The translations under genes and the position numbers were made by a program. This document shows positions 8,643-18,375 of a stretch of DNA of 64,000 bases, piece by piece. Within the stretch, counting starts at the first letter, position 1, and each line of letters begins with the position of its first letter. The DNA comes from Pseudomonas sp. NFIX28 (lineage in GTDB: Bacteria; Pseudomonadota; Gammaproteobacteria; Pseudomonadales; Pseudomonadaceae): assembly GCF_900107395.1 (NCBI RefSeq), contig NZ_FNPW01000004.1:62001-126000 (forward strand), read 5' to 3'. Below the pieces are notes generated by a model, which saw only the letters and a list, made by a program, of their open reading frames with translations, was not told where the DNA came from and searched no databases.

Positions 8643-8980
8643 ACCTGCCGGAAATCCCGCCCAACAGTTCCCGGCGCGAGATGCGCAAGGCGCTGATCCG
8701 CCTGCGCATGGAAATGCACCGTCAGGAAATCCGCCACGAATCCCAGCACCTGCTGCGCCCCTTGCAGCGGGTCCGTGGCATTGGCCAGAGCTGGCAACAG
8801 GGCTTCGGCATCAAGCACGCGCCGTTGTGGGGCGTGGCCGCCGTGACCCTGCTGGGCTTTCTCACCGGCAAAGGCGCCAAGAGCGGCAGCGTCAAGAGCT
8901 TCGCCCGGCTGGTGCGGCTCAGCGCCGGCCTGTTGCCGCTGATCAAACTGATCATGCAAGGCCCTTCGAACAAGCAATGA
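8639..8980 (+). CDS. Small basic protein of the yqjDEK-like unit
   Basis: 113 residues. The first half is highly charged and helical (RREMRKALIRLRMEMHRQE), the second half has one or two weakly hydrophobic stretches (APLWGVAAVTLLGFLTG and LSAGLLPLIKLIM). It overlaps the preceding gene by four bases. Function is unknown; position suggests it works with the two membrane proteins before it. Confidence 0.82.
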   Translation: MNLPEIPPNSSRREMRKALIRLRMEMHRQEIRHESQHLLRPLQRVRGIGQSWQQGFGIKHAPLWGVAAVTLLGFLTGKGAKSGSVKSFARLVRLSAGLLPLIKLIMQGPSNKQ

Positions 8981-9030
8981 GCGGCCGCTATCTGGCTGCA
9001 TTGCTGTAATCACGCCTGAAATAGCCGCGC

Positions 9031-9058
9031 ACCCGACCTCCCTGGCCTGAGGTCGGGT
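9031..9058 (+). terminator. Probable terminator hairpin after the DUF883 unit
   Basis: Ten-bp perfect stem ACCCGACCTC / GAGGTCGGGT with an eight-base loop, 50 bp after the last stop of the unit. There is no clear T-run after it, so it may act with Rho or only stabilise the 3' end. Confidence 0.6.
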
Positions 9059-9205
9059 TGTGCCTGCCGTTCAGCGCCGCGCCAGGATCGACAAGGTCCA
9101 TTTAGCGGCCGGTGCGGCCCGCGCAGCCATTCGACTCGTTGTGCTTGCAGGCGCTGGCGCGAACCGGGAAGCTAGCTCATCAGTCATTCGACGGAGAGAC
9201 CCGCC

Positions 9206-10537
9206 TTGGATTGGCATACCCTGCTTACCCGCGAACGCCTTGGAAAACCGCTGTACAGCCCCGAAGAACTGGGCCGCAGCCCCTTCCACAAAGACCACGA
9301 CCGCATCATCTTCTCCGGCGCCTTCCGCCGCCTGGGCCGCAAGACCCAAGTGCACCCGGTTTCCAGCAACGACCACATCCACACGCGCCTGACCCACTCC
9401 CTGGAAGTCAGCTGTGTCGGTCGCTCCCTGGGCATGCGGGTCGGCGAGACCATTCGCGACGCCCTGCCCGAGTGGTGCGAACCCAGCGACCTGGGGATGG
9501 TGGTGCAATCGGCCTGCCTGGCCCACGACATCGGCAACCCGCCATTCGGCCATTCCGGCGAAGACGCCATCCGCCACTGGTTCCAGCAGGCCGCCGGGCG
9601 TGGCTGGCTGGACGCCATGCACGAAAACGAGCGCAATGATTTCCTCAATTTCGAAGGCAATGCCCAGGGTTTCCGGGTACTGACCCAACTGGAATATCAC
9701 CAGTTCGACGGCGGCACGCGGCTGACCTACGCCACCCTCGGCACCTACCTGAAATACCCCTGGACGGCGCGCCATGCCGACTCCCTGGGTTACAAGAAAC
9801 ACAAGTTCGGCTGTTACCAGAGTGAACTGCCGTTGCTCGAACAGATCGCCAACAAGCTCGGCCTGCCGCAGCTCGAGGAGCAACGCTGGGCCCGTCATCC
9901 GCTGGTGTACCTGATGGAAGCCGCCGACGACATTTGCTACGCCCTGATCGACCTCGAGGACGGGCTGGAGATGGAGCTGCTCGACTATGCCGAAGTCGAG
10001 TCGCTGCTGCTCGGGCTGGTGGGCGACGACCTGCCGGAAACCTATCGCCAGCTCGGCCCGCGGGACTCGCGCCGGCGCAAGCTGGCGATCCTGCGCGGCA
10101 AGGCCATCGAACACCTGACCAACGCCGCCGCCCGGGCCTTTGTCGAACAGCAGGACGCCCTGCTCAGCGGCACCCTGCAAGGCGACCTGGTGGAACACAT
10201 GCATGGCCCGGCCAAGCGTTGCGTGCTCAATGCCAAGGACATCGCGCGCAAGAAAATCTTCCAGGACAAGCGCAAGACCCTGCACGAGATCGGCGCCTAC
10301 ACCACCCTGGAAATCCTCCTCAACTCGTTCTGTGGCGCCGCGCTGGAGCAGCACGGCGGGCGCACGCCGTCGTTCAAGAACCGGCGGATCCTCGACTTGC
10401 TGGGCAACAACGCGCCGGACCCGAACGGCTCGCTGCATGCCTCCTTCCTGCGGATGATCGACTTCATCGCCGGCATGACCGACAGCTACGCCAGCGAGAT
10501 GGCCCGGGAAATGACCGGGCGTTCCAGCCCGCAATGA
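9206..10537 (+). CDS. dgt: Deoxyguanosinetriphosphate triphosphohydrolase (dNTPase)
   Basis: 443-residue HD-domain enzyme that splits dGTP, and often other dNTPs, to the nucleoside and triphosphate. The metal-binding set is visible: [21 protein letters not shown] with the HD pair, and later [18 protein letters not shown]. The start codon is TTG at 9206: GGAGAG lies seven bases before it and the protein opens [13 protein letters not shown], the family N-terminus; no ATG or GTG fits. Alone in its operon, with a hairpin after it. Confidence 0.93.
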   Translation: MDWHTLLTRERLGKPLYSPEELGRSPFHKDHDRIIFSGAFRRLGRKTQVHPVSSNDHIHTRLTHSLEVSCVGRSLGMRVGETIRDALPEWCEPSDLGMVVQSACLAHDIGNPPFGHSGEDAIRHWFQQAAGRGWLDAMHENERNDFLNFEGNAQGFRVLTQLEYHQFDGGTRLTYATLGTYLKYPWTARHADSLGYKKHKFGCYQSELPLLEQIANKLGLPQLEEQRWARHPLVYLMEAADDICYALIDLEDGLEMELLDYAEVESLLLGLVGDDLPETYRQLGPRDSRRRKLAILRGKAIEHLTNAAARAFVEQQDALLSGTLQGDLVEHMHGPAKRCVLNAKDIARKKIFQDKRKTLHEIGAYTTLEILLNSFCGAALEQHGGRTPSFKNRRILDLLGNNAPDPNGSLHASFLRMIDFIAGMTDSYASEMAREMTGRSSPQ

Positions 10538-10547
10538 CCCGCCGCCA

Positions 10548-10580
10548 AACGGCCACCTGCGCATTGTCGAGGTGGCCGTT
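10548..10580 (+). terminator. Probable dgt terminator
   Basis: Perfect 11-bp stem AACGGCCACCT / AGGTGGCCGTT with an 11-base loop, starting 11 bp after the dgt stop. No long T-run follows. Confidence 0.65.
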
Positions 10581-10604
10581 CGAGCGATTTATCCCGAGGC
10601 GGCA

Positions 10605-10623
10605 ACTAAGGGATTCCCCTAGT
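10605..10623. promoter_or_regulatory. Near-perfect palindrome, possible regulator-binding site
   Basis: ACTAAGGGATTCCCCTAGT pairs with itself at all but two symmetric positions around a single central base. It is too short and loop-free to be a terminator. It lies in the non-coding region between dgt and tpsB. Dyads of this size suit a dimeric regulator, for example a NarL-type response regulator such as the one encoded downstream, but that is only a guess. Confidence 0.35.
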
Positions 10624-11288
10624 CTGCTCGCCGGATATCCAGCCGGCACAACGCTTACTTCAACTTTGATCAGTCGCCTGCCACACACTGCTCGACAGTG
10701 CTTGCCAACTTAATTTCGTTCGCCGGGCAGCCTCCAGTTCACGCATTTTCAAGCAGCCTTCAGCGCCTGGAGCACAGACTCTATAAATATCGACATTGAC
10801 CGATATAGATAGCCGAACAACCAACCAAACTAGTCGTGAATTAAACAGATCGTTAACGACAGAAGTAAAACATCCTACCTTTACCTTTCGACACATCTGC
10901 CCACCTCTCGCGCCAAACCCTTGTTCCACAAGGGCCATGGCACCTTCACCGCGATTACAAATTCCGTACAAATCAACTTTAACGTTTCCGCTAGTCTCGA
11001 ACCGCAGCTGATTAATTTCACCCCTCGACCGATCGTTCCCCTTTCATGGCACCCCGCCGAATGATCGGCGGCAGAACAAATAGCAAACAGGCCAAGTACC
11101 TGTGCTCAAACTTCAGCCCCAGCCGTTAGTTCAGAAGATATTTCTAAAATAATTTCACTTCGCGCCGTAACAAAGAGCATCCCCAGGACTCAAGCGTAAA
11201 AATGGAAGTGAGTACACGGCCTGCAAGTCGTGTCGATCAGTTGTTGCACTGCACTTCCTCGTCCGTTTTCCATTATTAAGGATGTCGA

Positions 11289-13013
11289 GTGCCGCATACG
11301 TCCTCAAGTCGCCCAGGCTGTCACGCCAATCACCGCCGCTGGCTGCTGCTTTCGCTGCTGGCCGCCGCCCTGCCGGTGGCTGCCGCCGATATGCCACAGC
11401 CAGGCCAGGAAGCCCTGCGCCTGCAGCAACAGCAACAGCGTGACCTGCAACAACTGCAACTGGAACAGCGCCAGCGCCAGTTGCAGCGCGGCAGCTTCGG
11501 CGCGCCGCCGGTCACGCCCGCCGAGGCTGCCCACAGTGGCAAGGACGAACAGTGCTGGGCCCTGAGCGGCACGCGCATCGCCGGCGTCACGCTGTTCAAG
11601 AAAGACCGCCTGAACCGCCAGCTCGAACCCTATATCGCGCCCTGCATGGGGGTGAACGCGATCAACCGCCTGCTGGCGCAGATCACCCGGACCTATGTCG
11701 ACGCCGGCTACATCGCCAGCCGCCCTTACCTGAGCAGCGCGCCGGCCGACGGTCATTCGCTGGATATCGTGGTCGACGAAGGTTATGTCGAAGCCGTGGA
11801 GCTGGCCGACCAGAGCCTGCCGGTGTCCCTGGCCGGGGCCTTTCCCGGCATGCTCGGCGAGCCGCTAAACCTGCGCGACCTGGAACAGGGCCTGGACCAG
11901 CTCAACCGCCTGCGCTCCCTCGACCTGACCGCCGACATCGCCCCCGGCAGCCAGCCCGGCGCCTCGCGTATCATCCTGCGCTCACGCAGCAGCGCCGCCT
12001 CACGCTGGGCCCTGGGGCTGGGTGTGGATAACCTCGGCAGCGCCAGTACCGGGCGCGATCGCAACTCCGTCAACCTGAGCCTCGACAGCCCGCTGCAACT
12101 CAACGACGCGCTCAACCTGAATTTCAGCGACACCCTCAACCACGGCCCGCGCTACAGCCGCAGCGCCAGCGTTTTCTACTCGATTCCCTACGGCTACTGG
12201 ACCTACAGCCTGTTCGCCAGCCATGCCGAATACCGCGCGCCGTTCAAGCTCAGCAGCGTGACTTTCTACAACAGCGGCCGCACCGACCTGCTCAGCCTGC
12301 GTGCCGACCGCGTGCTGTGGCGCGACCAGGGGCATCAGCTGAGCGCCAACCTGCAACTGGCCCACAAGGATGTCGACAGCTACCTGGAAAAGGTCCGCCT
12401 GGGCATCCAGAGCCCGACCCTGACCGTGGCCGAAGCCGGGCTCAACCTGTTCTGGCTCGACAGCGCGGTGTGGAACCTCGACCTCAACTACGCCCAGGGC
12501 CTGACCTGGTTCGGCGCCGACCGCGACTCGCAGCAGGTGCAGAAGAACCTGCCGCAAGCGCAGTTCCAAAAGTACCGCGCCAGCCTCAGCCAATGGCGCA
12601 ATGGCCGCCTCGGCAGCCAGCCCTGGCAATGGCAGAGCCAGCTGTCGCTGCAATACAGCCCCGACCCGTTGCCCGCTATCGAGCAACTGCTGGGCACCGA
12701 TGACTCCGCCGTGCGCGGCTATCGCGAGAACAGCGCCTCGGGCGCCATCGGCGGGATCTGGCGCAACACCCTGCGCCTGCCGTTGCAGAACGATCTACCG
12801 CTCAAGCTGACCCCGCGCCTGGCCTTCGACCACGGCCGGATCAAGGCGCAACAAGGCGCCAGCAGCGAGCGCCTGAGCAGCGCCAGCATCGGCCTGAACC
12901 TGAGCTGGAAGAACGTGCAAGTCGATGTCGATTACCAGCACAGCCTGGAAACACCCGAACGTTTTCACCATGAATCGCCCGCCTGGCTGACACGCCTGAG
13001 TGTGCAGATCTGA
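11289..13013 (+). CDS. Two-partner secretion outer-membrane transporter (FhaC/ShlB family)
   Basis: 574-residue TpsB. A signal peptide (RRWLLLSLLAAALPVAAA) is followed by a Gln-rich helix, then two POTRA-like segments (the first around GTRIAGVTLFKKDRLN, the second around DIVVDEGYVEAVEL) and a 16-stranded barrel-type C-terminus with alternating aromatic residues. The barrel contains GTDDSAVRGYRENS, the family's conserved loop 6 region (VRGY). The GTG at 11289 has AAGG seven bases upstream and gives a full signal peptide. It is followed by its substrate TpsA, as is usual. Confidence 0.93.
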   Translation: MPHTSSSRPGCHANHRRWLLLSLLAAALPVAAADMPQPGQEALRLQQQQQRDLQQLQLEQRQRQLQRGSFGAPPVTPAEAAHSGKDEQCWALSGTRIAGVTLFKKDRLNRQLEPYIAPCMGVNAINRLLAQITRTYVDAGYIASRPYLSSAPADGHSLDIVVDEGYVEAVELADQSLPVSLAGAFPGMLGEPLNLRDLEQGLDQLNRLRSLDLTADIAPGSQPGASRIILRSRSSAASRWALGLGVDNLGSASTGRDRNSVNLSLDSPLQLNDALNLNFSDTLNHGPRYSRSASVFYSIPYGYWTYSLFASHAEYRAPFKLSSVTFYNSGRTDLLSLRADRVLWRDQGHQLSANLQLAHKDVDSYLEKVRLGIQSPTLTVAEAGLNLFWLDSAVWNLDLNYAQGLTWFGADRDSQQVQKNLPQAQFQKYRASLSQWRNGRLGSQPWQWQSQLSLQYSPDPLPAIEQLLGTDDSAVRGYRENSASGAIGGIWRNTLRLPLQNDLPLKLTPRLAFDHGRIKAQQGASSERLSSASIGLNLSWKNVQVDVDYQHSLETPERFHHESPAWLTRLSVQI

Positions 13014-13122
13014 GGTCCCCCGAACCGTGCATCAGCCTGAAAAACTGCCGAACCTGAGCACGAATGCAGCGTTGCAACGAACAGCGCGCACTGCCACTCG
13101 GCCCCCACATAGAGAGCTTTTT

Positions 13123-16100
13123 ATGCCCGACAACCTATCCGCGTTTCACCTGTCCCCCCGGGGCAAACTGCGCTGGGCCATTGCCAGCCTGCTTCTGCTG
13201 TCCCACCTGCCCCCGGCGCTGGCCGGAGGTATCACCGTGGCCCCAGGGCCGGGAGGTATCCCGCAGCTGCAAAACCAGAACGGCGTACCGATCGTCAACA
13301 TCGTCGCGCCTAACGGTTCCGGCCTTTCCCATAACCAGTTCCTCGACTACAACGTCGATCGCCAGGGCGTGGTGCTGAACAACTCCCTGCAATCGGGGGC
13401 CTCGCAACTGGCCGGGCAACTGGGCGCCAACCCGCAGTTCCATGGCCAGGACGCCAGCGTGATTCTCAACGAGGTAATCAGCCGCAACGCCTCGGCGATC
13501 AACGGTAGCCAGGAGATCTTCGGCCGCGCCGCCGATTATGTGCTGGCCAACCCCAACGGCATCTCGGTCAACGGCGGCAGCTTTATCAATACGCCGAATG
13601 CCAGCCTGCTGGTCGGCCGCCCCGAGCTCAACGACGGCAAGCTGCAAGCCTTGAGCACCCGTGACGCCAAGGGCCAGTTGACGGTCGAAGGCCAAGGCCT
13701 GCGCAACGACAAAGGTGGCATCAACCTGATCGCCCCGCGCATCGACAGCCAGGGCGCCCTCACCGCCGGCAACCAGCTCAACCTCACCGTCGGGCGCAAC
13801 CGCGTGGACCCGGCCAGCGGCAAGGTGCTCAGCACTGACGCGGCCGGCAACACCCAAGAGCAACGCATCGACGCCAGCCTGTTCGGCGCCATGCAGGCGG
13901 GCCGCATCAACATTGTCAGCACCGCCGAAGGCGCCGGTGTGCGCGTCGGCGCGGTGCAGGTCCAAGGCCGCGACGGTGTCGATATCGCCTCCGCCGGCGA
14001 CCTGCACATCAGCGGCCAGGCCAAGCCCGACAGCCTCGACGCGACCCGTGCCGGTGTGCACAGCAGCCAGGGCGACGTGCAGTTGCGCAGCGGCCAGGAC
14101 CTGACCCTCGCCGCCACCGATGTCAGCGCCCGCGACGTCAAGCTCGATGCCGGGCGCAACCTCACCCTGAGCGCCATCGAAAGCCGCAAGCTCCAGGAAA
14201 AGCGCGAGCAATGGAGCAACAGCACCATCGGCATCACCTGGGAAACCTACGACCGCACCCTGACTGACAGCGACAGCCGCCAGCACGGCAACCAGCTGAC
14301 CGCCAGCCGCGATGCCGAGCTCAAGGCCCGTGGCAATACCGAACTCAAGGCCAGCCAGGTCAAGGCCGGCAACAACCTGAAGGTCGACAGCGGCGCGGAC
14401 CTGCGCCTCACCGCCGCCACCGAAACCCATGAACAGCGCGATCAGGGCCGGCACCGCAAGCACTTGTGGAAAGCCGACTGGGACAAGTCCAGCAGCGAGC
14501 AACGCAGCATCACCAGCCAGCTGGAGGCCGGCAACGACCTGCACCTGAGCAGCGGCAAGCAGCTGCAACTGCAGGGCGCGGACCTGGCCAGCAACAATAT
14601 CCAGCTGACCGGGCGCGAGGTGGAAATCACCAGCGCCAGCCGCACCCAGAGCAACAGCGACAAGTCCTATTCCGGCGACCTGGTCGGCGGCAGCTTCTTC
14701 GGCAAGAACGGCGACGGCGACAAGGGCAAGACGCTGAACAAGGGCAGCAAGGTCAACGCCAAGGGCGACCTGATCGTCAAGGCCGACGAGGTCCGCATCA
14801 GCGGCAGCCAGGCCCGTGGCGGCAAGCAGGCCAGCGTCATCAGCGAAAAAGGCTCGCTGACCATCGACGGCGTGCAGGACCGCTCCCACGACAACAGCTA
14901 CAGCAAGGACAGCAAGTTCTTCGGCATCACCAAGGATGAAAGCCGGCAGAACCTCAAAAACACCACCACCGTCACCAGCGACCTGCGCTCGGACAGCAAC
15001 CTCAAGTTGCAAAGCGCCCAGGACATCGCCATCAGCGGTGCGCAAGTGGCCGCGACCGGCAAGCTCGAGGCCCAGGCCAGCGGCAACATCAAGATCGACT
15101 CGGCGCAAGACACCGCGCAGAGCGAAAGCACCACCCACACCCGCGGCTTCGATGCCTACGCCAAGGAGAATGCCCCGGGCACCCGGCAATACCGCGCCGG
15201 CGTGCGTTACGAAGACCAGCAGCAGACGGTCAAGACCGATGAAACCCGGCAACAGGGCTCGAGCCTCAGCGGCGGCAGCCTGCAAGTGGCTGCGGGCGGC
15301 AACCTGAGCATCAAGGGCGGCGACCTGAAAGCCACCGGCGGCGATGCCAGCCTCAGCGGCCAGCAGGTCGAGCTGCTGGCCGATCACGACCAAAAGAGCA
15401 GCAGCACCGATACCCGCACCACCGGTGGCGGCTTCTACTACACCGGTGGCCTGGACCGCGCCGGCAACGGCGTCGAGTTCGCCCACCGCAGCACCCAGGA
15501 CACCCGCGACACCAGCACCGCCAACACCACCGGCATCGCCGCGAGCGGCAACCTGAGCATCAAGGCCGGCAACACCCTGGTGACCGAAGGGGCCCAGGTC
15601 ACGGCCGGCGACAAGCTGCTGGTGAAGGCCGATCAAGTCGACAACCGCGCGGCGCACAACAGTGAATCCAGCAGCCACAAGGAAAACACCTGGAGCGCCG
15701 ATATCGGCGCCAACGTCGAGTACAAGGGCCTTGCGCGCCCGGTGGAAAAAGCCATCGAAGGCGTGGCCCAGCGCAAGTTCCAGCAACCGGGCCTGCTCGA
15801 TGCGCTGGAGCAACCCAACGTCGGCCTGGACGTGGAAGTCGGCCACCAGAACAAGCAGCACACCGAGCAAGGCAGCAACGCCGTGGTCAGCCAGTTCAAG
15901 GGTGGCCAGGTCGAAGTCAAGGTCGCCGGCCAGCTGCAGGATGAAGGCAGCCGCTACCAGGCCACCCAGGGCAAGCTGGACATCGACGCCGGCAGCCATG
16001 TGGCCAAGGCCGCCAGCAACACCCATGAGAGCAGCGAGCAGGCGCTGGACGCCAAGGCCGGTGTGCGGGTCTACACCACCACAGGCGAAGACGTGAACGT

Positions 16101-18081
16101 GCGTGGCAGCGGCGCTGGCGGCAGCAGCGACATCCGCAGCGACAGCAGCAAGGCGGTGGTCGGCAGCTATGTCGGCAAACAGGGTGTGGACATCGCGCTG
16201 AACGGCGATGGCCAATACGAAGGCAGCCGCTTCGACGGCGGCGACGCCGGCGTCAAGCTGCACAGCGGCGGCGAACTGGCGCTGAACCAGGCCAATGACC
16301 GCCAGAACAGCAGCAGCTCCAGCCTGCGCGGCGATGCTTCGCTCACCGTCGGCAGCGCACCGGGCGCCAACGGCAACAACCTCAACCTCGGCGCCGGCGT
16401 GCAACTGGACCACAAGCGCCTGGATCAACAGGACAGCCAGGCACAGGTGGCGACTATCCAGGGCAAGGGCCCGATCGAACTGTCCAGTGGCGGCGACCTG
16501 ATCCTCCAGGGCACCACCATCGGCAGCAAGATCGCCAAGACCGGCGACATCAGCCTGGACGCCGGCGGCAAGCTCGACCTGCAAGCCGCGGTCGACAGCC
16601 ATAGCAGCCAGGGCAGCAACCTCGGTGGCGGGCTGAGCGCCGGTGCCAGCAAAACCAGTAGCGAGCAGAGCAGTGGCAAGAGCGCCAACCTGAGCGCCAA
16701 CTTCAACATCGGACGGGTCTCGGAACAGGACCAGAACCAGATCGGCGGGCAACTGCACAGCAATGGCCAGGTAAAACTCGCCAGCGCCTCCGATAGCGAC
16801 ACCGCGCTGCACTTGCAGGGCACCCGGGTCGAGGGCAAGAACGTCATCCTCAGCGCCGACAAGGGCGGGATCTACCAGGAGTCGGCGCAATCCACCCAGG
16901 CGCACAACAACTGGGGCCTGACCCTGGGCGCCGGAGGCAACGGCGGCAAGACCACCCGCGCCGACGCCGGCGAACACGACTCGCCGAAAACCGACCACGG
17001 TATCCATGCCCGGGCCAAGATCGACGTCGCGCAACTGCACGGCAATACCCAGCACAACAGCCTGATCAAGGCCGACCAGGTGACGCTCGTCAGCGGCGGT
17101 GACACTCGCCTGGCGGGTGCGCGCATCGACGCCAACCAGGTCGATGGGCAGGTCGGTGGCAAGCTGACGGTGGAAAGCCGCAAGGACCAGCTCAGCAGCA
17201 CCACGGTCAACCTCGACGCTCGCCTGGACGCCGAGAAGAACCAGCCTGGGGTGGTCGACAAACTGACCAAGCAGACCGGCCCGCTCAAGGACAAGCTGCA
17301 GGCCAAGGCCGAAAGCGGTTTCGACAAGCACCGCGAGAAGCTGGAAAACGTGGTCGACAAAGGCACCGAACGCCTGGTTGCAGCCAAGGACAACCTGGTG
17401 GACAAGGCACAGACCACCAAGGAGCGCCTGGGAGAGAAACTCACCCGCAGCGGCAGCTATGACGTCAACCCGGAACCCAAGGGCGCCTTCGGCCGCGGCG
17501 TGGACAAAGCCAAGAGCTACCTCGCCGACAAGACCGAAGCCCTGGGCGACCGTTTCTCCGGGCTCAAGGAGCGGGTCTGGCCGAAAACCAGCGACAGCTA
17601 TGCCGTCAGCGAGAAAACCAGCGCCGGCAGCAAGGCGAGCAACATCGCAGAAGGCGTGCTGTTCGGCGACAAGAGCGGCAACACCTCCTACACGCCGACC
17701 CTGAACCTGAATGTCAGCCACCAGAGCAAGGACAACGTGGCAGAGGCTTCAGGCATCAGCGGTAGCCGCGGCGTCAACTTGCAGGTGTCGGGCGAAACCC
17801 AGCTGAGCGGCGCGCGGATCAGCGCCAGCGAAGGCAAGGTCGACCTCGGCGGCTCGACCGTCAAGACCACCGCGCTGGCCGGTTCGGATTACCGCGCCGA
17901 CGTCGGGCTCAACCTGTCCAAGTCGCCGGTCAACCTGGCCCTCGGCGCCAAGGATGAGCTGACCCGCAAGCAGGACGAGGCCACCCGCAACGATCAATCG
18001 TTCAACCTGGGGCCGCTGCGGGTCGGCGGTCATAACGACAGCCAATTGCTGCAGGCCGGCATCGATCAGAAAACGCCCTGA
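13123..18081 (+). CDS. Large secreted haemagglutinin-type exoprotein (TpsA)
   Basis: 1652-residue TpsA substrate of the preceding transporter. Signal peptide around residues 10-33, then the TPS secretion domain with the N-x-LDYN-like motif (FLDYNVDRQGVVLNN) and NPNGI near residue 143. From about 330 to 1360 it is a beta-helix built of degenerate repeats rich in Gly, Asp, Ser and Gln. Residues about 1373-1490 are a lysine-rich, heptad-like helical stretch, unusual in such proteins. The C-terminus has no VENN motif, pretoxin domain or recognisable toxin, and no small immunity gene follows, so an adhesin or haemolysin-like role is likelier than contact-dependent inhibition. Confidence 0.9.
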   Translation: MPDNLSAFHLSPRGKLRWAIASLLLLSHLPPALAGGITVAPGPGGIPQLQNQNGVPIVNIVAPNGSGLSHNQFLDYNVDRQGVVLNNSLQSGASQLAGQLGANPQFHGQDASVILNEVISRNASAINGSQEIFGRAADYVLANPNGISVNGGSFINTPNASLLVGRPELNDGKLQALSTRDAKGQLTVEGQGLRNDKGGINLIAPRIDSQGALTAGNQLNLTVGRNRVDPASGKVLSTDAAGNTQEQRIDASLFGAMQAGRINIVSTAEGAGVRVGAVQVQGRDGVDIASAGDLHISGQAKPDSLDATRAGVHSSQGDVQLRSGQDLTLAATDVSARDVKLDAGRNLTLSAIESRKLQEKREQWSNSTIGITWETYDRTLTDSDSRQHGNQLTASRDAELKARGNTELKASQVKAGNNLKVDSGADLRLTAATETHEQRDQGRHRKHLWKADWDKSSSEQRSITSQLEAGNDLHLSSGKQLQLQGADLASNNIQLTGREVEITSASRTQSNSDKSYSGDLVGGSFFGKNGDGDKGKTLNKGSKVNAKGDLIVKADEVRISGSQARGGKQASVISEKGSLTIDGVQDRSHDNSYSKDSKFFGITKDESRQNLKNTTTVTSDLRSDSNLKLQSAQDIAISGAQVAATGKLEAQASGNIKIDSAQDTAQSESTTHTRGFDAYAKENAPGTRQYRAGVRYEDQQQTVKTDETRQQGSSLSGGSLQVAAGGNLSIKGGDLKATGGDASLSGQQVELLADHDQKSSSTDTRTTGGGFYYTGGLDRAGNGVEFAHRSTQDTRDTSTANTTGIAASGNLSIKAGNTLVTEGAQVTAGDKLLVKADQVDNRAAHNSESSSHKENTWSADIGANVEYKGLARPVEKAIEGVAQRKFQQPGLLDALEQPNVGLDVEVGHQNKQHTEQGSNAVVSQFKGGQVEVKVAGQLQDEGSRYQATQGKLDIDAGSHVAKAASNTHESSEQALDAKAGVRVYTTTGEDVNVRGSGAGGSSDIRSDSSKAVVGSYVGKQGVDIALNGDGQYEGSRFDGGDAGVKLHSGGELALNQANDRQNSSSSSLRGDASLTVGSAPGANGNNLNLGAGVQLDHKRLDQQDSQAQVATIQGKGPIELSSGGDLILQGTTIGSKIAKTGDISLDAGGKLDLQAAVDSHSSQGSNLGGGLSAGASKTSSEQSSGKSANLSANFNIGRVSEQDQNQIGGQLHSNGQVKLASASDSDTALHLQGTRVEGKNVILSADKGGIYQESAQSTQAHNNWGLTLGAGGNGGKTTRADAGEHDSPKTDHGIHARAKIDVAQLHGNTQHNSLIKADQVTLVSGGDTRLAGARIDANQVDGQVGGKLTVESRKDQLSSTTVNLDARLDAEKNQPGVVDKLTKQTGPLKDKLQAKAESGFDKHREKLENVVDKGTERLVAAKDNLVDKAQTTKERLGEKLTRSGSYDVNPEPKGAFGRGVDKAKSYLADKTEALGDRFSGLKERVWPKTSDSYAVSEKTSAGSKASNIAEGVLFGDKSGNTSYTPTLNLNVSHQSKDNVAEASGISGSRGVNLQVSGETQLSGARISASEGKVDLGGSTVKTTALAGSDYRADVGLNLSKSPVNLALGAKDELTRKQDEATRNDQSFNLGPLRVGGHNDSQLLQAGIDQKTP

Positions 18082-18096
18082 GGCAGGCGTAGAGTA

Positions 18097-18129
18097 AAGG
18101 GCTGCCCCCCATTAAAGGGGGGCAGCCTT
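18097..18129 (+). terminator. Strong hairpin after tpsA
   Basis: Stem GGCTGCCCCCC / GGGGGGCAGCC with an ATTAAA loop, 16-28 bp after the tpsA stop. Very GC-rich; the following bases are CTTGCCC, not a T-run. It separates tpsA from the response regulator gene. Confidence 0.7.
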
Positions 18130-18375
18130 GCCCGGCGGACTTCCCGGCTCGCGGTCTTTATTACCCGCCGGAAACAATGCATTAAACCCCAACATTTCCT
18201 TACCTTTTACATGGTTGGATACTGATTCCTACTTTAAACAGAAAAACTGCTGTAATCCGAAACCGTCTTTCATGTAAGAACTGCCTTATAGTCCCGTACC
18301 CCGCCCTAACCCACATATAACCATTGTCCTGCCTGCGCTAAGGTCCGCCTTGTATTTATTCGCACGGGTTTGACC

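Larger units (their letters stand above)
10538..11288. other. 750-bp non-coding region before the two-partner secretion pair
   Basis: No convincing gene in either strand. It holds a terminator hairpin for dgt, a near-perfect 19-bp palindrome at 10605-10623, and from about 10770 onward DNA visibly richer in A/T than the surroundings. The length and composition suggest an acquired block boundary and a complex promoter for the secretion genes. Confidence 0.5.

Noticed and set aside
10660..11011. Short open frames in the region before the TPS genes
   Set aside because: No ribosome sites, no codon bias like the neighbours, and overlap on both strands; more likely regulatory or spacer DNA.
13135..17721. 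A 1528-codon open frame antisense to tpsA
   Set aside because: It arises because the repetitive GC-rich tpsA uses few codons that give stops on the other strand. Its translation is low-complexity Ala/Val/Asp/Gly/Leu with no domain, and the sense frame has clear motifs.
13123..18081. Contact-dependent inhibition (CdiA) interpretation of TpsA
   Set aside because: The protein has no VENN/pretoxin motif or variable toxin tip, and no small immunity gene follows; the next gene is a response regulator after a terminator.
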